Positions 30,646-39,115 of a stretch of 64,000 bases of DNA are shown here, one piece after another. The position numbers were made by a program, and so were the translations under genes. The DNA lies in NCBI RefSeq assembly GCF_002563855.1, contig NZ_PDJQ01000001.1, positions 558,001 to 622,000 of the forward strand. The letters run 5' to 3'. Source of the DNA: Tepidiforma thermophila. GTDB taxonomy: Bacteria; Chloroflexota; Dehalococcoidia; Tepidiformales; Tepidiformaceae. A model generated the notes under the pieces. That model ran no database searches and was not told the origin of the DNA. It was given only the letters and a program-made list of their open reading frames with translations. Every line of letters starts with the position of its first letter. Position 1 is the first letter of the stretch.

Positions 30646-31767
30646 ATGAAACGGCTTGTCCTTGCCTTCGCCGCGGCCCTCGCCGTGCTCCCCGCGGCCG
30701 CCTTCGCCGCGCTTCCCGCCACCGATGCCGTCATCAAAGGCGCAGCCTTCATCAAGACCGTGCAGCGCCCCGACGGCAGCTACGCCGAATCGCCCGGGCA
30801 GACCATCGACGCCATCCTCGCCGTCCGCGCGGCCGGCTACGATCCCCGCCTCGACGTGAAGGACGGCAAGTCCCCGGTCGACTGGCTGATCGCCGCCGCA
30901 CCGTCGATCACCTCCCCCGTCTCAGCGGCGAAAGCAGCGCTCGGCGCGAAAGCGCTCGGCCTCGACCCGAAGAACGTGGGCGGCACCGACCTGGTCGCCA
31001 TCGCCCAGGGCGGCTACGACGCCGAGACCGGCGCCTACGCGAACAACGCCTTCAGCCAGTCGATCGCCATCCTCGGCCTGGCCTGCACCGGCAACCCCGT
31101 CGGCCCGAAGGCGGCCGACAATCTCAAGGCGGCTTCCGTCGAGGGCGGCGGCTGGGGATTCGGCGGCAACGCCGACCCCGATACGACGGCGATCGCCATC
31201 CAGGCCCTCCTCGCGGCCGGCGTCCCGAAGACCGACCCGAAAGTTGCCGAGGGCCTCGCCTGGCTGAAGGCGAACCAGGGCAACGACGGCGGCTGGGGCT
31301 TCGACCCGAACGATTCGAACACCTCGTCGACTGCCTTCGCTATCCAGGCCCTCCTCGCCCTCGGTGAGGACCCGGAATCGGCGGCCTACACCAAGAACGG
31401 TGTCACGCCCGTCCAGTACCTCCTCAGCAAGCAGCTCCCGGACGGCTCCTTCGTCGGCTACGACCCGGCCTTCGCGGCGAACCAGGTGGTGCCTGCGCTC
31501 GCCGGCCGCACCTTCTGCAACGCTGCGGAGACGCCGATCACCCGCACCCGGCCGGCCGCGCAGCCGACGCCGACCCCGCAGCCGACAACCCCGGCGGCCT
31601 CGCCGACGCCGCAGGCCACGACCCCGGCGCCGCGCCCGCCGGCCACCGGCGATACCGCTGCCGCGCAGCCGGGCAGCCCCGCGCCCGCGCTCGCGGCCGG
31701 CGGGCTGCTCCTCCTCGCCCTCGGTGGCGCGGCTGCCGCAGCCGCCCGCCGGCGCACCGGCGCCTGA
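30646..31767 (+). CDS. surface-anchored alpha/alpha-barrel (prenyltransferase-repeat) protein, probable B12 capture domain
   Basis: A 373-residue exported protein. Residues 1-22 are a signal peptide. Residues 25-290 are an alpha/alpha barrel of the prenyltransferase/squalene-cyclase repeat type, with the signature GGGWGF at 168 and DGGWGF at 214, each followed by AIAIQALL-like helices. A Pro/Thr stalk (300-335) contains PPATGD, near a sortase motif, then a membrane anchor (349-366) and RRR. No cyclase active-site Asp box is seen. The N-terminal domain of human intrinsic factor and transcobalamin has this same barrel. AAGGAG lies 8 nt before the ATG. First gene after the cobalamin riboswitch. 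Confidence 0.88.
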   Translation: MKRLVLAFAAALAVLPAAAFAALPATDAVIKGAAFIKTVQRPDGSYAESPGQTIDAILAVRAAGYDPRLDVKDGKSPVDWLIAAAPSITSPVSAAKAALGAKALGLDPKNVGGTDLVAIAQGGYDAETGAYANNAFSQSIAILGLACTGNPVGPKAADNLKAASVEGGGWGFGGNADPDTTAIAIQALLAAGVPKTDPKVAEGLAWLKANQGNDGGWGFDPNDSNTSSTAFAIQALLALGEDPESAAYTKNGVTPVQYLLSKQLPDGSFVGYDPAFAANQVVPALAGRTFCNAAETPITRTRPAAQPTPTPQPTTPAASPTPQATTPAPRPPATGDTAAAQPGSPAPALAAGGLLLLALGGAAAAAARRRTGA

Positions 31768-31774
31768 CCCTGCC

Positions 31775-32860
31775 ATGCACCCGGCGAGCTGGGTCGGCTG
31801 GGTCCTCGCGGTGATGGTGGTGGCCCTCGCCACCACCAACCCGTTCTACCTGTCGCTCCTCCTGCTCGCCGTGGTGCTCGTGGCGGTCGTCGCCCCGCGC
31901 GAAGGCACCGGCGTCGTCAGCTTCCGCGCCCTGGCCGTCTTCGGCGTGGTGATGTTCGCGCTCTCGCTCGGCATCGCCGCCATCAACGGCAGCTACGGCG
32001 ACCACATCCTCTTCACCCTGCCCGGCCCGCGCGTGCCCGAGTGGCTCGGCGGGCTGCGGCTCGGCGGGCCGGTCTCGGCTGAAGGCTTCGCCGCAGCGTC
32101 GATCCGCGGGCTTGCCATTCTCTCCATCCTCTTCGCCTACGGCGTCTTCAACAGCGCCGTGAGCCCCCACCGGCTGCTCCGCTCGACGCCGGCAGCGCTC
32201 TTCCAGGCCAGCCTCGTCGTGACGGTCGGCCTGACGCTCCTCCCGTCGAGCGTGGAGGACCTCCGCCGCGTGCGGGAGATGCGGGCCCTGCGCGGGGCGC
32301 CCGGCGGCCTGCGCGAACTGCCCGCGCTCGTGGTGCCCGCCATCGTCGGCGGCCTCGAACGCTCGCTCCGGCTGGCCGAGGCGATGGAGGCCCGCGGCTA
32401 CGGCGCGAGCCCGCCGCTCCCTGCGCGGGCCCGGCTCGCTGCCGCTGCTTCGGCCCCGCTGCTCATCGCCGCGGCCTGGCTCTGGTTCTACGAAACGGAC
32501 TGGCGGCCGGCGGCCCTCGGCCTCTTCGCAGCTGCGCTGGCGCTCCTCGCGTTTTGGTGGAGAGCCGCCAGCCGCGCCCGTCCCGTGACCCGCTTCGAAC
32601 GGGAGCGGCTGCCGGCGGCCGAGCGGGCCGGGCTGGTCCTCGCCGGGGCGCTCGCCCTCGGCGCGCTCGGCCTGCGCCTCACCGGCCACGGGGCGATGGA
32701 CTACAACCCGTTCGCCGGCCTCGAGGTGCCGGGCTTCGAACTCCTGCCCGCGCTCATCGCCGTCGCCAGCGCCTGGCCGGCTGTCCTCCTCATCGCCCGG
32801 CCCGCCCCTGCCCCGGCCGCCTCGCCCGAGGCGCGGTTTGCCCCGGAGCGCGCCCCGTGA
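31775..32860 (+). CDS. ecfT: ECF transporter T component (EcfT)
   Basis: A 361-residue integral membrane protein that couples the ATPases to the substrate-binding S component. The EcfT coupling signature EAMEARGYG is present in LERSLRLAEAMEARGYGAS, with further ERGY-like features and about eight membrane segments. It is longer than typical EcfT because of two extra C-terminal membrane spans. It starts 7 nt after the barrel protein and overlaps ecfA (GTGA). Confidence 0.9.
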   Translation: MHPASWVGWVLAVMVVALATTNPFYLSLLLLAVVLVAVVAPREGTGVVSFRALAVFGVVMFALSLGIAAINGSYGDHILFTLPGPRVPEWLGGLRLGGPVSAEGFAAASIRGLAILSILFAYGVFNSAVSPHRLLRSTPAALFQASLVVTVGLTLLPSSVEDLRRVREMRALRGAPGGLRELPALVVPAIVGGLERSLRLAEAMEARGYGASPPLPARARLAAAASAPLLIAAAWLWFYETDWRPAALGLFAAALALLAFWWRAASRARPVTRFERERLPAAERAGLVLAGALALGALGLRLTGHGAMDYNPFAGLEVPGFELLPALIAVASAWPAVLLIARPAPAPAASPEARFAPERAP

Positions 32861-34449
32861 CGGCGCTGGCCAGCCTCCAGGGCGTCACCTACACCTACCC
32901 GGGCGCGGCCGGGCCCGCCCTCGAAGGCGCCGCGCTCGACCTCGAACCGGGCGCCTTCGCCCTCGTGGCCGGCCCCTCCGCGAGCGGCAAATCCACGCTC
33001 CTCCGCGTCTTCAACGGCCTCGTCCCGCAGTTCCACGGCGGGACCATCTCCGGCAGCGCCCGCGTGGCCGGGCTCGACCCCTTCGCCACGCCGGCCCGGC
33101 GGATGGCCCTGGCCGTCGGCATGGTCTTCCAGGAGCCGGAGGCCCAGGCCGTGGCCGAAACCGTCCAGGACGAAATCGTCTTCGGCATGGAGCAGCAGGC
33201 CGTCCCGCCGGCCGAGATGCGCCGGCGGCTCGAACGGGTGCTCGCCGAGCTCGGCATCGGCCACCTCCGCGGGCGGCGGCTCGCGACCCTCTCCGGCGGC
33301 GAACGCCAGCGGGTCGCCATCGCCGCTGTCCTCGCGCTCGAACCGCAGCTCCTCGTCCTCGACGAACCGACCTCCCAGCTCGACGGCGACGGCGCCGATG
33401 CCGTCCTCGCCGCGGTCGAGGCCCTCCACCGCCGGGGCGACCTCGCCATCGTCCTCGCCGAGCACCGGCTCGAACGCCTCCTCCACCGGGTCGATGCCGT
33501 TGTCGCCGTTGAGGGCGGCCGGGTGGCTGCCGCGCCGCCGGGCGAAGCGGCGCAGACGCTCCGCTCGGTGCCCCCCGCGGTCGAACTCGCCCGGTGGCTC
33601 GGGGCCGACCCGCTCCCGCTGACGGTCGACGGCGTGCGTGCGGCCCTCTCCGGCCGGCTCCCGGCAGCACGCCCGCGGCCGTACCCCCCGCCGGGCGACG
33701 AGCTGCTCCGCGCCGAGGGGCTGACCGTGGCCTACGGGCCGGTCGAGGCGCTGCGCGGCGTGTCGCTCACCCTGCGCGAAGGGGAGCTGGTCGCGCTCGT
33801 CGGGCCCAACGGCAGCGGCAAGACGACCCTCTTCCGCGCGCTCGCGGGCCTGGTCGAACCGGGCCGCGGCGAGATGCGCTTCGCCCGCGCGGCCGCGCCC
33901 CGCTCACCCCGGGAGCGGACCCGCCACGCCGGCCTCGTCCCGCAGGACCCGGCGCTCGCCCTCTACCAGGAGCAGGTCGCCGCCGAGCTCGCCGAGACGC
34001 TCCGCCACCGCGGCCTCCCCCGCGGCCGGGCCGACGTCGAAGCCGCCGCCCGGGCCTGGGGCATCGCCGACCTCCTCGCCCGCGACCCGCGCGACCTCTC
34101 CGTCGGCCAGCAGCAGCGGGTCGCCATCGCCGCCATGCTCGCCCACGGCCCCCGAACCTGGCTGATGGACGAACCGACCCGCGGCATGGACGGCCCGGCG
34201 AAGGCCTGGCTCGCCGCCCGCCTGCGCGACCACGCCGCCGCCGGCGGCGCGGCCATCGTCGCCACCCACGACATCGAAGCAGCCGCGCTCTTCGCCACCC
34301 GCGTCGTCGGGCTCCGCGCCGGCGAGGTCGTCTTCGACCTGCCCGCCCGCGAGGCGTTCGCGGCCGATGGGCCCCTCCCCACCCAGGTCGCCCGGCTCGT
34401 GCCCGGGGCGGTCACCCTCGACGAGGTCGTGCTCCCGTGCGCCGCCTGA
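32857..34449 (+). CDS. fused double ATP-binding protein of an ECF transporter (EcfA1-EcfA2)
   Basis: A 530-residue protein with two complete ABC ATPase domains. Domain 1: Walker A GPSASGKST (39-47), signature LSGGERQRVAIA, Walker B LLVLDEPTSQLD. Domain 2: Walker A GPNGSGKTT near 316, signature LSVGQQQRVAIAA, Walker B TWLMDEPTRGMD. Domain 2 has LSVGQ in place of the usual LSGGQ, and WLMDE in place of LLLDE. It would power the EcfT/CbrT importer. In many ECF systems these are two genes; here they are one, with a linker at 225-290. Confidence 0.94.
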   Translation: MTALASLQGVTYTYPGAAGPALEGAALDLEPGAFALVAGPSASGKSTLLRVFNGLVPQFHGGTISGSARVAGLDPFATPARRMALAVGMVFQEPEAQAVAETVQDEIVFGMEQQAVPPAEMRRRLERVLAELGIGHLRGRRLATLSGGERQRVAIAAVLALEPQLLVLDEPTSQLDGDGADAVLAAVEALHRRGDLAIVLAEHRLERLLHRVDAVVAVEGGRVAAAPPGEAAQTLRSVPPAVELARWLGADPLPLTVDGVRAALSGRLPAARPRPYPPPGDELLRAEGLTVAYGPVEALRGVSLTLREGELVALVGPNGSGKTTLFRALAGLVEPGRGEMRFARAAAPRSPRERTRHAGLVPQDPALALYQEQVAAELAETLRHRGLPRGRADVEAAARAWGIADLLARDPRDLSVGQQQRVAIAAMLAHGPRTWLMDEPTRGMDGPAKAWLAARLRDHAAAGGAAIVATHDIEAAALFATRVVGLRAGEVVFDLPAREAFAADGPLPTQVARLVPGAVTLDEVVLPCAA

Positions 34450-35288
34450 TCGCCGTGCTCGCGGCGGCCGCTGCCCTGGCGCCCTTCGCGGCCCGCGCCG
34501 ACGGCGAGGCCGGGCTCGTCATCCAGGTCGGCGACCAGGTCACCACCTACTGCGTGCCGTTTACCGGCGACAGCATCTCCGGCGAGCGCCTCCTGGCCGC
34601 CAGCGGCCTGCCGGTCGAGCTGTTCGGCGGCAGCTCGGGGCGCGTCGTCTGCGCCATCGGGCAGGTCGGCTGCTTCAACCCCTCCTCGTTCGACAGCTGC
34701 TTCTGCGAGTGCAAAGGGAACGATTGCACCTACTGGGCGTTCTTCACCCGCGCCTACGGCAAGGGCTGGGTCTACTCCTCGGTCGGGATTTCGCTCGCGC
34801 GGGCGAAGGACGGCGAGGTCCACGGCTGGAAGTGGGGCCGCGGCGGCCCTTCGAGCGCCCCGGCGCCGGCCGATATCACCTTCGAACAGATCTGCGGCTA
34901 CCCGCCCCGCGGCGGCACAGCGCCGACGCCGCTCCCGCCGACGCCGCTCCCGCCGACGTCGACGTCCGTGCCGGCCCTCCAGCCCTCGCCGACCGCGGGC
35001 GCCGCTGCCCCGGCGAGCCCGGCGGCGACCTCGGCCGCCAGCCCGGAAGCCCCGGGCGCAACGATGACGCTCGCTCCATCCCCCGCCGCGACCGCCGTCA
35101 TCACCATCGTCCCGCAGAGCCCGGCGGCTCCCCCGGCGCCGGCAGGCACCGCCGCTGCCGCCGGCGCGCCCGCGGACAGCGGGGACGGCAGCTCCACCAT
35201 GCGCCTCGCCGCGTTCGGACTGCTCGCGGGGGCCCTGCTCGCCGCGATCGGCGGTGCTGCTGCCTGGAGGGCGCGCCGTGGCCGTTAG
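34437..35288 (+). CDS. surface-anchored DUF4430/transcobalamin-beta-like protein
   Basis: A 283-residue exported protein. Residues 1-21 are the signal peptide. Residues 26-137 form a small Cys-rich domain (GLVIQVGDQVTTYCVPF, then SGERLLAASGLPVEL, CAIGQVGC, CFCECKGNDCTYWAFF, GWVYSSVGIS). This is the pattern of the DUF4430 family, which resembles the C-terminal beta domain of transcobalamin. Seven cysteines (39, 72, 79, 88, 90, 92, 97) suggest disulfides. A long Pro/Thr/Ala stalk (140-250) and a membrane anchor (257-277) follow. It starts inside the ecfA end (13-nt overlap), firmly in the B12 operon. Confidence 0.85.
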   Translation: MRRLIAVLAAAAALAPFAARADGEAGLVIQVGDQVTTYCVPFTGDSISGERLLAASGLPVELFGGSSGRVVCAIGQVGCFNPSSFDSCFCECKGNDCTYWAFFTRAYGKGWVYSSVGISLARAKDGEVHGWKWGRGGPSSAPAPADITFEQICGYPPRGGTAPTPLPPTPLPPTSTSVPALQPSPTAGAAAPASPAATSAASPEAPGATMTLAPSPAATAVITIVPQSPAAPPAPAGTAAAAGAPADSGDGSSTMRLAAFGLLAGALLAAIGGAAAWRARRGR

Positions 35289-36180
35289 CCTGCCTGCCCT
35301 CGCCCGCCCGCGCGCTGCGGCCCGCCTCGACCCCGGCGCCGTCGTCTTCGTGCTGCTCAACCTGCTCGGGCTGTTCGCCTACCTCCACCCCTTCTTCGCG
35401 CCCGGCGTCGTCGAGGAAGGCTCGGCCTGGTTCGCCCACCGCACCGATGCCCCGGCGGTGTTCGCAGGGATTGCGGCCCTCTGCCTCGTCCTCGTCGTGG
35501 CCGACCTCGCCGGCGGGGGCGTCGACAGCAAGCGGCTGGCGGTGCTGGGGGTGCTGTCGGCGCTCGCAGCGGTGCTCCGCACCATCACCCTGCCCGCGGG
35601 GGCGAACCTCTACTTCTTCCTGGTCATCCTCGGCGCGTTCACCTTCGGCGCCCGGCTGGGCTTCCTGCTCGGCGCGCTCTCCTTCTTCCTCAGCGCCGTC
35701 GTGACCGGCGGGTTCGGCCCCTGGCTGCCGTTCCAGATGTTCGCCGCGGCCTGGATGGGCGCCACCGCCGGGCTGCTCGGCCGGGCCGCCGACCGGGCGG
35801 AGATGGGCCCCCGCAGCCGCCTCGCGCTGGTCATCGCCTTCGGATCGGCCTGGGGCCTCATCTATGGCGCCATCACCAACCTCTGGGCCTGGCCCTGGAT
35901 CGTCTCCGGGCCGGATATCTCCTACGAACCCGGCCTCGGCCCGGCCGAAACCCTCCGCCGCTACTGGAACTACTACCTCCTCACCAGCCTCGGCTGGGAC
36001 CTTTTCCGGACCGTCTGCAACGCCGTCGTCCTTGCCGCCGTGGGCGGGCCCATCCTCCGCGCGCTCCTCCGCTTCCGCGAACGGTTCGCCTTCCAGGTCG
36101 ACGCTGGCCCGCCTACGTCCCGCAGCCGGCCGGCGCGACCGCCCGCGCCGCCGTCCGCCCTGCCCCGTCGTACGCCGTGA
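35278..36180 (+). CDS. ECF transporter S component, CbrT-like (cobalamin)
   Basis: A 300-residue membrane protein, about seven segments, which would bind the vitamin. GANLYFFLVILGAFTFGARLGFLLGALSFFLSAVVTGGFGPWLPFQMF is an S-component core of the CbrT type. Cobalamin is assigned from the riboswitch and the companion proteins rather than from binding residues. GTG 35278 has GGAGG 8 nt upstream, inside the previous gene. Its last 68 nt overlap, on the opposite strand, the end of the sigma-factor gene. The C-terminal tail is Pro/Arg-rich and may be dispensable. Confidence 0.88.
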   Translation: MAVSLPALARPRAAARLDPGAVVFVLLNLLGLFAYLHPFFAPGVVEEGSAWFAHRTDAPAVFAGIAALCLVLVVADLAGGGVDSKRLAVLGVLSALAAVLRTITLPAGANLYFFLVILGAFTFGARLGFLLGALSFFLSAVVTGGFGPWLPFQMFAAAWMGATAGLLGRAADRAEMGPRSRLALVIAFGSAWGLIYGAITNLWAWPWIVSGPDISYEPGLGPAETLRRYWNYYLLTSLGWDLFRTVCNAVVLAAVGGPILRALLRFRERFAFQVDAGPPTSRSRPARPPAPPSALPRRTP

Positions 36181-37993
36181 AGGTGACCTGCCCCACGCCC
36201 TGGAGGCTTACCTGCGTGCCGAGCGTCCAGCGCGTGCCGCCCGCGTGGCCGAGGTCGAGGGTCACCGGGCCGCCCTCGCCGGCGAACGTCACGGTCACCC
36301 GCACGACGGCGACGTCATCAGCCGCCTCGGCGACAAAGTTCGCGCCCGGCCGCGACGCCCCGGCGCAGGCTGCGCTCGCCGAGAGGAGCTGCGGCGGCTG
36401 CCCGCCCCTCCGGGCCGTGACGGGCAGGGTGAAGCTGTTCGCCGGCCCGGTCACCGTCACCGTCGCCGGGTAGTCGCCCTCCTCGGCCGGGAGCGCCCCG
36501 GGGTCGACCCGCAGGGTCACCGTCACCGAACCGAAGGCCGGCACCGTCCCGCCCGCAGGCCCGACCAGCCAGGCGGCGCCGTAGGCGAGGGAAAAGCCCG
36601 CCGGGCAGCCCGTCGCGTTCTGGAGCTGGAAGCTCGCCTGGCCGCCGGCCGGGATGGTCAGCCCGCCCGTGCCCGGCGGCAGGCCGATGGCCGGGGTGCA
36701 CGGCGTGGGGCTCGCGGTCGGTGTGGCGACGGTGCCGGTCGGCGACGGGTTCGCCGTGGCCGCGGCGGTGGGCGTCACGGGCGCCGGCGTTGATGTCGCA
36801 GCGGGCGTGGAGGTGGCGGCGGTGCCGCCCGGCGCCCCGCCCGACGATGGGCTCGGAGGCGCCGTGGGCGAACCGGCGGCAGCGGCCGTGGCCGTGGCCG
36901 TCGCCGAAGGGCTGACGGGGATGATGATGGTCGAACTGCCGCCCGGCCGCGGGGTCTCGCCGGCGGGCGCACCCATGCGCAGGCCGTTGCCGTCGCCCCG
37001 GGTGAGCGCGAGCGGGCTGAACGGCAGCACAAGGGCGAGGACCAGGAGCCCGGCGGCCACCCCGAGCAGCGCGCCCGCGCGGAGGAACTGCGGCGAGGTG
37101 AACCCGTGGTGCGCGTCCCGGGCCGGGCCGCCCGGCGGCTGCTTGGGCTGGCCCGGGGGCTCCCGGCGGGCCGGCGCCGGCGGCCGCGGCTGCCGGAGCA
37201 GCTGCTCCAGCCCGGCCGCGCGGATGCCCGGCGGCGGCGCCACCGGCGCCAGCGCCCCGAAGACGGCGAGCGGCGCGAGCTTCCGCCGCCGCTCGCGGCA
37301 GTCGGCGCACCGCTCCACGTGCCGGTCGACCTCCCTCCGGATGGCCGGGGTGAGCGCGCCCCCGGCCGCGGCCGGTGCGAGCACCGCCGCGAGCCCTTCG
37401 CACCGTTCGCCGGCCTGCTTCCAGAGCACGTAGGCCGAAATCGCGCTCTCCACCGCCTTCTTCAGCCGGTGGAGGAGCACATAGGCGTTGTTCCGGGTGA
37501 TGCCGAGCGCCTGCGCAATCTCCTCGGCGTCGAGCCCCTGCCGCACGTGGAGGTCGAGCAGCGAGAGCTGGCGCGGGTCGAGCGCGCTGGCCGCCTCCCA
37601 GACGAGCCGGGCTGCCGCCGCGGCCTCGGCCGCCTCCTCGGGGCTGGCGAAGCGGGAAGTGTCCACCACATCGAGGGTGAGCTCTTCGCCGTCGTCGCCG
37701 GCGGCCGTGAGCGGCCGGGTTCGGCCCCGCCGTTCGAGCCGGTTGAGCGCGGTGTTCCGCGCGATGCTGAACAGCCAGCCGCGGAAACTGGCCCCCTGCT
37801 TGAGCCCGCCGAGCCCGTTCATGGCCTTGAGGAACGTCTCCTGCGCAATGTCGGCGGCCTCGTCGCGGTCGCGCACCAGGCGCGCAGCAAAGTCGTAGAC
37901 GGCATCGACGTAGCGCTCGTACAGCGAGGCGAGCGCCTGCCGGTCGCCGCCCTGTGCGGCTTCGACGAGGTCCGCGTCAGTGAGCTGGGTCAT
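36113..37993 (-). CDS. membrane-tethered ECF sigma factor fused to a zinc-finger and an outside domain
   Basis: A 626-residue single chain. Residues 1-90 are sigma region 2 (AADIAQETFLKAM). Residues 130-190 are region 4 (EEIAQALGITRNNAYVLLHRL). Residues 195-240 resemble an anti-sigma zinc finger (His225-x3-Cys229-x2-Cys232, EVDRHVERCADCRERRRK). A membrane span lies at about 305-328. A long Ser/Thr/Pro/Ala stalk follows, then residues 445-626 look like Ig-type beta domains outside the cell. So the sigma factor, its likely inhibitor and a sensor are in one protein. GGAG lies 6 nt before the ATG. Release might need proteolysis. Confidence 0.88.
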   Translation of the reverse strand: MTQLTDADLVEAAQGGDRQALASLYERYVDAVYDFAARLVRDRDEAADIAQETFLKAMNGLGGLKQGASFRGWLFSIARNTALNRLERRGRTRPLTAAGDDGEELTLDVVDTSRFASPEEAAEAAAAARLVWEAASALDPRQLSLLDLHVRQGLDAEEIAQALGITRNNAYVLLHRLKKAVESAISAYVLWKQAGERCEGLAAVLAPAAAGGALTPAIRREVDRHVERCADCRERRRKLAPLAVFGALAPVAPPPGIRAAGLEQLLRQPRPPAPARREPPGQPKQPPGGPARDAHHGFTSPQFLRAGALLGVAAGLLVLALVLPFSPLALTRGDGNGLRMGAPAGETPRPGGSSTIIIPVSPSATATATAAAAGSPTAPPSPSSGGAPGGTAATSTPAATSTPAPVTPTAAATANPSPTGTVATPTASPTPCTPAIGLPPGTGGLTIPAGGQASFQLQNATGCPAGFSLAYGAAWLVGPAGGTVPAFGSVTVTLRVDPGALPAEEGDYPATVTVTGPANSFTLPVTARRGGQPPQLLSASAACAGASRPGANFVAEAADDVAVVRVTVTFAGEGGPVTLDLGHAGGTRWTLGTQVSLQGVGQVTFTAYDGAGRTAARAVAPAGCGT

Positions 37994-38080
37994 ACCAACT
38001 CCGGGCGCCCGGGCGGGCGGTGCCCCGGCCGGACAGGGAGGGGACCGCCGGGGCGGCGGTGATCTTACAGCCGGGCGCGG

Positions 38081-39115
38081 TCAGGCCCGGTTCGCGCGTT
38101 CGCGCCACCAGCCTTCGAGGAAGCCGGCCCCGTAGGCGAGGTGCATGGTGGCCATGGCGGCAAAGGTGAGCACCGGGTTCGCGCCATGGCGCTTTGCGGC
38201 CCGGTACGCCGCGAACCCGCCGAGCCCGAGGTAGGCAAGCGCCAGCCCGCGCAGGGCGAGCCGCGCCGTTTTCGAAACCCGCCCCGCCAGCCAGAGCGCG
38301 GGCCCGCCGACGACCATCGCCGAGGGCGCGAAGTGCCGCGGCCGGAGCGGCCGCCCCCGCGCGAAGAGCGTGCCCTTCGCCGCGCCGTACTCCCGGTACT
38401 GCCGTGCCAGCGCCTGCAGTGTCCGCCGCGGGTAGTAGGTCGAGCGGATCGCCGGGTCCAGCCAGATCCGCCCGCCGGCTTCGATGACGCGGGCGTTGTA
38501 GCTGTCCTCGTCGGCGCCGTCGACCGTTTCGTCGAATTCGCCGACCACCTCCCAGACCCGCCGGTGGTAGCAGCCGAACGGCACCGTATCGACGTAGCCC
38601 GCTTCGTTCGCGTAGCGGAACTTCGCGTTGCCGACGCCGAACGGGGAGGACATCGCGGCCGCGATGGCGCGGCCCACGGCGCCCTCGCCGACTGTGTCGA
38701 TCGGCCCGCCGACGCAGGCCGCGCCGGTCCGCTTCAGCGCTTCGACCGACTGGCGGACGAAGTCGGGCCGCACCGTGCTGTGCGCCCCGATGATGATCCA
38801 GCAGTCGCCGCGCGCCGCCTTCATCCCCTCGTTCAGGCCGGCCACCGTAATCCGGCGTGGGTTGTCGACAAGTTCGAGGCGGGCGAAGGGTGAGCAGTAG
38901 CTCCGCACCAGCTCGCGCGTCGCATCGGTGCTGCCGCCGTCGGCCACGATGACCTCGATCCCGTCCGGGCCGTAGTCCTGCGCGGCGAGCGCATCGAGCA
39001 GCCCCGTGATGTACCGCTCTTCGTTCAGGCAGGGGATGACGATCGAGACGAGCGGCCGCTCGGGAAGGGTGAGCGGGGCATCGTCGAGGCGGGCAGACGT
39101 GGCTGGCGCGGTCAT
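38081..39115 (-). CDS. glycosyltransferase family 2 (ExoA-like)
   Basis: A 344-residue enzyme. SIVIPCLNEERYI, VIVADGGSTDATREL and DEDSYNARVIEAGG are GT-A fold motifs that bind the nucleotide-sugar and metal, and two or three C-terminal hydrophobic segments suggest membrane attachment, as in ExoA-type enzymes of exopolysaccharide synthesis. Sugar donor unknown. It overlaps the preceding GT4 gene by 4 nt (ATGA). An alternative leaderless promoter (TTGACC, TAGCGT) lies in the end of that gene. Confidence 0.92.
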   Translation of the reverse strand: MTAPATSARLDDAPLTLPERPLVSIVIPCLNEERYITGLLDALAAQDYGPDGIEVIVADGGSTDATRELVRSYCSPFARLELVDNPRRITVAGLNEGMKAARGDCWIIIGAHSTVRPDFVRQSVEALKRTGAACVGGPIDTVGEGAVGRAIAAAMSSPFGVGNAKFRYANEAGYVDTVPFGCYHRRVWEVVGEFDETVDGADEDSYNARVIEAGGRIWLDPAIRSTYYPRRTLQALARQYREYGAAKGTLFARGRPLRPRHFAPSAMVVGGPALWLAGRVSKTARLALRGLALAYLGLGGFAAYRAAKRHGANPVLTFAAMATMHLAYGAGFLEGWWRERANRA

